Assembly: GCA_030562195.1 (NCBI GenBank)
Contig: JAUJPP010000002.1
Coordinates: 4,650,001-4,714,000, forward strand
Direction of reading: 5' to 3'
DNA: 64,000 nucleotides
Origin: Nipponacmea schrenckii
Taxonomy: Eukaryota > Mollusca > Gastropoda > Lottiidae
The notes beneath the pieces are model-generated. The model had not been told where the DNA came from and did no database searches. It saw nothing but the letters and a program-made list of their open reading frames with translations. How positions within the stretch are numbered: the first letter of the stretch is position 1; each line of letters starts with the position of its first letter. Made by a program: the position numbers and the translations under genes. Shown one piece after another: positions 49,601 through 58,600 of this stretch.

Positions 49601-52600
49601 TATTAATAATAAGGTAAGTACCAGGATGTATATTGTTTAAACAATATATATTATGGACACTGACAATCTAACTGATTATATATTAGATGTTAAGATTGGT
49701 AATAAATGTATACAACAGTTTATATATGTTACTGATATTAATAATAAGGTAAGTACCAGGATGTATATTATTATCCAATATATATTATGGACACTGACAA
49801 TCTAACTGATTATATATTAGATGTTAAGATTGGTAATAAATGTATACAACAGTTTATATATGTTACTGATATTAATAGTAAGGTAAGTACCAGGATGTAT
49901 ATTATTATCCAATATATATTATGGACACTGACAATCTAACTGATTATATATTAGATGTTAAGATTGGTAATAAATGTATACAACAGTTTATATATGTTAC
50001 TGATATTAATAATAAGGTAAGTACCAGGATGTATATTATTATCCAATATATATTATGGACACTGACAATCTAACTGATTATATATTAGATGTTAAGATTG
50101 GTAATAAATGTATACAACAGTTTATATATGTTACTGATATTAATAATAAGGTAAGTACCAGGATGTATATTGTTATACAATATATATTATGGACACTGAC
50201 AATCTAACTGATTATATATTAGATGTTAAGATTGGTAATAAATGTATACAACAGTTTATATATGTTACTGCTATTAATAATAAGGTAAGTACCAGGATGT
50301 ATATTATTATCCAATATATATTATGGACACTGACAATCTAACTGATTATATATTAGATGTTAAGATTGGTAATAAATGTATACAACAGTTTATATATGTT
50401 ACTGATATTAATAGTAAGGTAAGTACCAGGATGTATATTATTATCCAATATATATTATGGACACTGACAATCTAACTGATTATATATTAGATGTTAAGAT
50501 TGGTAATAAATGTATACAACAGTTTATATATGTTACTGATATTAATAATAAGGTAAGTACCAGGATGTATATTATTATCCAATATATATTATGGACACTG
50601 ACAATCTAACTGATTATATATTAGATGTTAAGATTGGTAATAAATGTATACAACAGTTTATATATGTTACTGATATTAATAATAAGGTAAGTACCAGGAT
50701 GTATATTATTATCCAATATATATTATGGACACTGACAATCTAACTGATTATATATTAGATGTTAAGATTGGTAATAAATGTAAACAACAGTTTATATATG
50801 TTACTGCTATTAATAATAAGGTAAGTACCAGGATGTATATTATTATCCAATATATATTATGGACACTGACAATCTAACTGATTATATATTAGATGTTAAG
50901 ATTGGTAATAAATGTATACAACAGTTTATATATGTTACTGATATTAATAATAAGGTAAGTACCAGGATGTATATTATTATCCAATATATATTATGGACAC
51001 TGACAATCTAACTGATAATATAATAGATGTTAAGATTAGTAATAAATGTATACAACAGATTATATATGTTACTGATATTAATAATAAGGTAAGTACCAGG
51101 ATGTATATTATTATTATTATTCATTATGTGATATGTGTACTGTAACTGCTTACATATAAAAAAATGGCAATATATACAACATTTTACCCACTTTACTAGT
51201 AATGATAAGTAGCAAAATAGCATGTTGCATAATATTATCCAATATTTTATGAATATTTGCCTTGATCATGGTCTAGGAATTTCAAATTATTCGGATGTGT
51301 CTTGTTCTCATGTGAGCTTATGATGATAGTAAGCTGGACTGAATTTCATCGTTACATTATGAAACTCTTTAAGTAATAAAAATCCCAAAACTCCCAATCT
51401 GAAATTGCTACATAATTACGAACTTTTAAAATAAATCCTACTTATTTAATCACTATTATTTTGCTATTTTAGCCTTCGAATAATAACTGTGCAGGTGTAA
51501 GACCAACATATTATGGTCCGAAAGATTTAAAAGCTGGTATAACACAACCAATAACTGATTTGTTACCATATATTAACTATACTCTAATGGTTACACCATA
51601 TAATGAAGCTGGACGAGGATCTGAAGATTCTATATCGGCACTTACAGCTATAGAAGGTAAAGTCTTAAACTGATATAATTTCTGTTACTTTATTACAAGA
51701 TTTTGTTTCCTAAATCGTGTTGCATTTGCATTTAATGTGACAAACCCATTTACATGTGGTTTAATATGATATAGTATCTCATCATAGCACATTGCTACAA
51801 ACAGCTCAGACATATTGTTTGACAGGAAGGCATGTTGTGTTCAACATCATTTCATACAGTTTTAAAACAACCAAGGATTGTCATAATTTTAGAAAGATAT
51901 GTATCAAATGTTACGAAAAATTTCATTTGTGTGTTTTCTCCTGCTGAACAATAATGATGTCAACATTTATCTCATATGATCATTTGCATTATTGAGATAT
52001 TATATTTGGGTGCGATGTAATTAAATGTCTCTCTTCTGACTTCTATTTAAGCCGCTGGTGAACCAAGTAATTTAAATGTAATAGAAATTAAAGCTACAGA
52101 CTTCCTTGTGACTTGGAGTAAACCATCTCTGAAAACAGGACCAACGACATATTATTTGAATGTATATGAACAGGAAGATCTAACAAATAACCAGGCTACC
52201 CGATTTTTCAAAAAAATTGCTATTCAAGGTTTGTCATATTTCTTTAATTTTCATGGATCTCATATTCCATATTGATTTTGATGAAATAGAAGGAAGATGT
52301 CTGGACTCTGTCAATGATATGATTGGAGCTGGTTCAAGAACCAGAGTCATTAGAATCTTTACATATTTCATATCATGAAATCATAATATATGTATTATAT
52401 TGATTTACTTTGTGTTTAATTTATGTCTATATTTTAGGGTTAAAATTTTTAATGAAGAGTACATTTTGAATATGTTGGCTTTAATTTAACAAATACTGTC
52501 ATTATGTCAATTATTCACTTTATTGTCAGTTGCATAGAAATTAAATTGAATTGAATTTCTGAAACAAGATCAAGAATGATTGGCATCAGTCATTATAACA

Positions 52601-55600
52601 CTTTCTGTGTCTGAAGTATTTAATGTCTTTTACAGGTTATGATATCGAACAAAAGCAAGTAAATGATGTAGTAAGTTACTGGTATTATAGAGTGGAGTTA
52701 CTAGCGTATAATAAAGCTGGAAACAGTTCAATTTTAAAAGTATCAGAATTCCAAACATTACCATCAGGTATTTTCCATTACCAATAACAAAGAATGAATT
52801 GAATTTAAAAAAGAATAAAAAAAGAGTTAAATTTAGGCTAATTCTCATAACATATCCTCATGCAAGAAACTTGCTGTAAATCAAATTTCTGGTCCACTGA
52901 ATTAGGTTTTGACCACAACTGATTTAACTGCATTGTAAGATCATTATTCTTATCAGATTAATAACATCTGAAAACTTAAGAAGTATTTGAAAATTTTTCT
53001 TTAACAACTGATTTTTTTTATACTTTTAATGAATAATTTCTATTTTAAAGAAGCATTTTTATTTTATTTTAAGCTCCAGGAAAAGTTGAACGTCTTTCAG
53101 TACGTCATATAAGTGAAATATTTACCACAGCAGAAGTCAGGTGGAGTTGTATTAAAGAAAGAAATCGACATGGAATTATTATGAATTACACGTTAACTTC
53201 TACTTTAGAGGTAAAATTATAATTGATTTGAATAATGCTCCTGTTATATGAAAATTTATCTTTTTTCCTTTCAGTTCTTTCTGATTGTCTTTTTCTCAGT
53301 AATCACTTAGGTTGAAATGTGATCATCAAAGATGATAATCAATATCTTTTGAACTCTAGAAAAAAAGAGTAAGGCTGACTTAACAAAATTTAATTCAGTG
53401 CACACTTCACCTCTTATTTTTTAGCCTAAATAGGTACAAAAGAATAGCACATAAAGATCCTGAAGTCTAGAATACATTGTTTTATTACCTATTCTATATA
53501 TTCTGAGGATGTCATGCCTTGGATTTAAAAAAATTTCTTGTCAGCAGAATAGAGACTGAAGTTTTGTTCTGGTTGAATGAATATTTTGAGTTTTTAGTTG
53601 CGGTGGGCTTATAATTTTATTTGCCTGTCTTCTAAATAATCTAGCACACAGAAGAAATTTTGGGGTTTTTTTTTTTTTGCACAGATCTAGATTTTGTATA
53701 TTTATCCAGATTAGAAAGGCATATTTTTTTTGAACTATAATTAGGCTTCTCAAGATATGTAATATTTTTGTATATATGAGACATTAGTCCAAAAATTCTC
53801 ATCCTATGATAGCTTCTTGGACAAATTGCATGCGCATCAAAAATGATTGTATCACAGGGTTACGTGGCTGTTGTTGCGTTTGTTTCCATTACTTGATTCT
53901 TAAAGGTTGATTATCATGTGCACGCAATCTGAGGTGGTGACTGAGCGATTGAAATTCTTGAAAAAAATTGACGCAACCACAGGCGTGACATAAATGGTAT
54001 AGGGGGAAAATGATGGTATGATTAAAATACAAAAACATCAATCTTTCAAAATATATCAAGGTTTTGTAGATTTGAGGTATGAAAATACGTCTAAACCGCC
54101 CAATTTTTGTGCTTTTTTTCAGATTCTCCTCCGGCCATCTGTCCAAACAGTTATCACAGGATGGAATAGAATCAATAAGTTTCAGGATAATGAGACATAA
54201 GTCTATATTTTGTGAGATATCATAATATCATATGTTTATTTAATATTTCAGAATGATTTATCCCATATCTTATGTTATATATTTTAGAATGAAGTTCCTA
54301 AATCTATAGAACATAAAGACAGTTGTAAATTTATTGAAACTGTTAGAGTACAGCCAGGAAAGGAGACTACATTTAGAGTTGTGAGTATATGTATCTCTAT
54401 AATACTGTTTTTTTCAATTTCTTGGATATTCAGTCGTTCATAATATCTTGTACACTTACATTTGGACAGTCCAGAAATTTCAATTTATAAAAACAATTGT
54501 TAGGTTGAAATTGTATGAATTGCATTGTTCTTCTCTGGGACATAGTAAATATAAATCTTTTGTGTGATCTCTGCAATTATAAATGTTCTAAAGACTTGGA
54601 ACTAAAACAGATGAATAATTGTCAACTGTAGCCAAAGTATGACCAAGTATTTAAAAGCTTCCCATTCTAATAACCTGATTGTACAATGAGATTATTTTTT
54701 AGTTTATATTCTTTCCAATTATTGTGAAAATGATACCTAACTTATTTTGTTTCACCTTTTTTAGTATGCTACAAATATGGACTTTAAAGGAATAGAGACA
54801 ACTATAAAATATAAAGCACCAATAGGAAGTAGGTCCTTTCAAAATTATTCTGTATAAATAATTCCACTCAGGCACTTATAGCAAGTTGTGCAAACAAAAT
54901 CTGATCAAACCATCTTTCAGTATACACTTATTATAGGTCAATGGGCTCCAGTATTTTAACAGGATAAGTAAGACCAAAATAAAAAAGTTTTTTTGTTTTT
55001 TAGATTTGGATTTCAGAACCGGTGAAAGATCAAGACTTCCATACTTTTCATAATTATAACCTTTACAATTTTTAGATATTGTTTACACTTGTTGTTTCTT
55101 ACTTCATAACCTGTCAGTCAGACCATCCACAATTGGCTTGTGAACACAATAGAGATAGATTTTGAATGAAATTTGGAATGAACATTTATGTTGATGTGAT
55201 GAAAATGTTCATTTTGACAAATAATGTTGAGTTGGAACCTGAGTTAAAACAGAAAATATACTTTAACGTGGGCTTATTTTGCTAGTCAACCGCTTTTTTA
55301 TTTTGGAAACGATAATATGTTTTACGTATTTTCAGAACCTATTCTGGCAAAAGAGGAGAACATTTTGCTACCAAGCACTGCAATCATCGGAAAGACTTCA
55401 TTTTCTGTAATAGTTTGTCTCAGTTGTTTAACAGATGATACCAATGGTCCTGTTATATTAACAGCATTGTTAGTCTGTGTTAAAGAGAACTGTGAAATCA
55501 AAAGTATAAGTTTAATTCTTATCTTCAAAATTAAACTGAACGAAAGAAATTCTGCATCGTTTTGTGATTACAATAGAGCCATTGCCATGCAGTGTGCAAT

Positions 55601-58600
55601 TGGGGAAAATATTTTAAGGACAACTTCTTTAGCACACATAGCCACAGTTTATTGTCTATTTCAAAGATACTAAAGGTGTTGTCAGAGGCATTTCAGATTA
55701 TAAATACATGTAATATAAATATTTTCCTAATGACAATTTCTCTTGGCCTCCATTTATTTTTCTAGTGTCAATTTACCTTGTTAAAACTGGCACATTACAA
55801 GCACGGGTATAGATAAATCAAAATTATTATGATTGGATACTTCTAGAATATTTATTATTTTGGACGTTTCGATGTGGTTCTCACGCCGTCATCAGGCATA
55901 TAATGAGTGATGTTAAAACTTCATCATTTTTTTAATTACAGAGAACCCTCTAAAGGTGGAAGATGTTCAAAGTTTCTCCAATTGGAATACTGCTCGCTCT
56001 CAATCATTTAATATACCATACAGAGTTACAAATGATAGCTGGTATGGTGATAAAGGTAGATATCTATTTATATTATCATTAACTTTTAGACAATGTTTTA
56101 CACCTGCCATAAACCAGAATTAATAAACCATAATATTGCGTTATCAATTTGAAAGTAAATTGGTAAATGTCATGTTTATAAATAAATTGAATATGAATGT
56201 ACTACTGTTCTTTGACGGACGATTTTTTGCAGCTTTCTTTTATGTATGATCAGGAGCGTAGCGTGACCATTTTGACTGGGGGGGGGGGGGGGGGGGTGTA
56301 ACGTCTAAGTTTTACCGACGAACACATGTAACGTCAAAGTTTTACCGACGAACACGTGTTCTTCCCGGGGCAAAAATAACTTACTCGCACTTTTAAGTAT
56401 ATACATTATACACGAACGAAATCCATCGTTATGGCAAATCCTAAACCTTAGAAAACCATATCAATCAGGGGTGTATCTAGAATATGCCTGAGAGGGGGGA
56501 CTGAAAGGTGATTTTTCCAAGGCAAGCCCTGCAGGCCAAAGGCCTTCGTATTCGGCCCTTGCAGTGGCGGGGGGTTCGGGGGTCCTTCCCCGGAAAATTT
56601 TACATATTTGGAAACCCGGAGAATACATCTGACGCGATTTTGGAAGTCTTTTCCACTGGTCCAAATTATCAATTTTCATCGAAAAACCATATGTTTTCTA
56701 TGTCCTTTTTCGACCTATTCTGTGTTTTACCGACATGGGGGGGGGGGGGTGTTCGGCTGTTCTCCCCCTGACAATTTTACAAACTAGGAAACCCGGAAAA
56801 TACATCTGACGCGATTTTGGAAGTCGTTTCCACCGGTCAAAATTATCAATTTTCGTCGGACAACCATATGTTTTATATAGCCTTTTTCGACCTATTCTGC
56901 GGTTTACCGACAAGTTCAGTAAAAATCACTTTTTATGTAGACGAACAGTTTTCCGATAACATCATAACTGACACAAGGTTTCCACACTTTTGGTCAGCCA
57001 ATCGGTTTTACTGAAGGCTCTATTTCCCATCCATGACCGTCTATTATCGACCGATTTCGCGTTTTATCGACAAGTTTAGTAAAAATCACTTTAATGTAGA
57101 CGAACGGTTTACCGATAACATCTTAAGAGACACAAGGTTTTCACTCTTTCGGTTAACAAATCGGTTTTACCGACGGCTCCATCTATGACCTTCTTCTATC
57201 GGCCAATTCCGCGTTTTACCGACAAATTCAAATAACGAACAGCTTACCAATAAAAAGGGTATCGGTTAACCAATCGGTTTTACCGAAGACTCCGGTCATA
57301 ACCAACTTATACCGACCGATTCCGGTAGTTTCAGTAAAAAAAAATACTTTTAATGTTGACAGTTTACTGATAAAATCATAACCAACACAAGGTTTTTACT
57401 TTTTAGGTTAATTGGTTTTACCGACGGTCCCACCTTGCCGTCTTTTATCGACCGATCATAACCAACTCAATGTTTTGACTTTTTAGGTTAATTAATCGGT
57501 TTAATCGATCGATTCCGCGTTTTACCGACGGTTCCATCCATGACCCTCCTTTTTACCGACCGATTCCGCGTTTTACCGACGAGTTCAGTAAAACTGGGGG
57601 GGGGGGGGGGGGGGTGACACCCCCCCACACCCCCCCGGTAGCTACGCCCCTGTGTATGATTTGCTTTCAGTTGTAGATGCAGTTCAATTTGTTGTTGGTA
57701 GTGAGAGTGATTGCGAGAATAAACCAAAAGGAAATTTTTGTAATGGACCATTGAACATGGATACAGAATATCAGTAAGTTGGATTCCTATTTATATTTAT
57801 TACTGAAGATTTGCTTTTGATTGCCCGAAATTGTGTCTATATATTACTATATCTCAACTTGGACTAATTTGTTCTATTCTGTTATGTTATGGTTAGAATG
57901 AAAAAAAAACACAATAAAATTTATGTCAAGAGTAGACCGGCGACATTTTAAAACAACTTGGTACTGAGACAATGATCATATTTGTACTTTATCACACCTT
58001 GGACAGGTTCAACTTTAGTATAGTTATGGTCAGTAGTCAGGGGTAGACTATCCACCTTTTGAAGCATTAGGCACTGTGATTAAACAATTGATCAATTTAT
58101 TTTTTTGTACAGAATTCTAGCTGTGTCATGCACTGAAGGTGGCTGCTCTGTATCTCAACCAATAGGATCCTTCAGAACTGGTGAGAAAAATACTATCTCA
58201 GGAGCGATTTTATGACATTTTAAGTCATTTGATGTTTGCACAAAGGGAATATTTATAGGCATGACTTATGCTATCATTTCTATTTTGGAACTGAATTTTT
58301 AATTTACAAACTGGTAATCGATAAAAATTATATTTACCGTCAAAACTAAGGAAACCAGATTGCAATTGTACACACTATTTTGTTTTACTTCATAAAATAC
58401 ATTACATTTACATTCAAATCCACCTCTCATTCTTTCATTCTACAGATTTTACAGAAGTTAGTATTTCTCCAGCAGTAGCAGCAATTATTAGTTGCTTAGT
58501 TACTTTTATAGTAATGGTCGTTGGAATTGTTATTTATTGTATAGTGAAAAGAAGGTAAATATTTTTTATTTACTATGAAGAGATAATAGTTGCTGTTCAT

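Noticed and set aside
48868..51105. CRISPR-like regular repeat array
   Set aside because: Units are directly adjacent 134-bp repeats without unique spacers, and they contain a eukaryotic splice donor.
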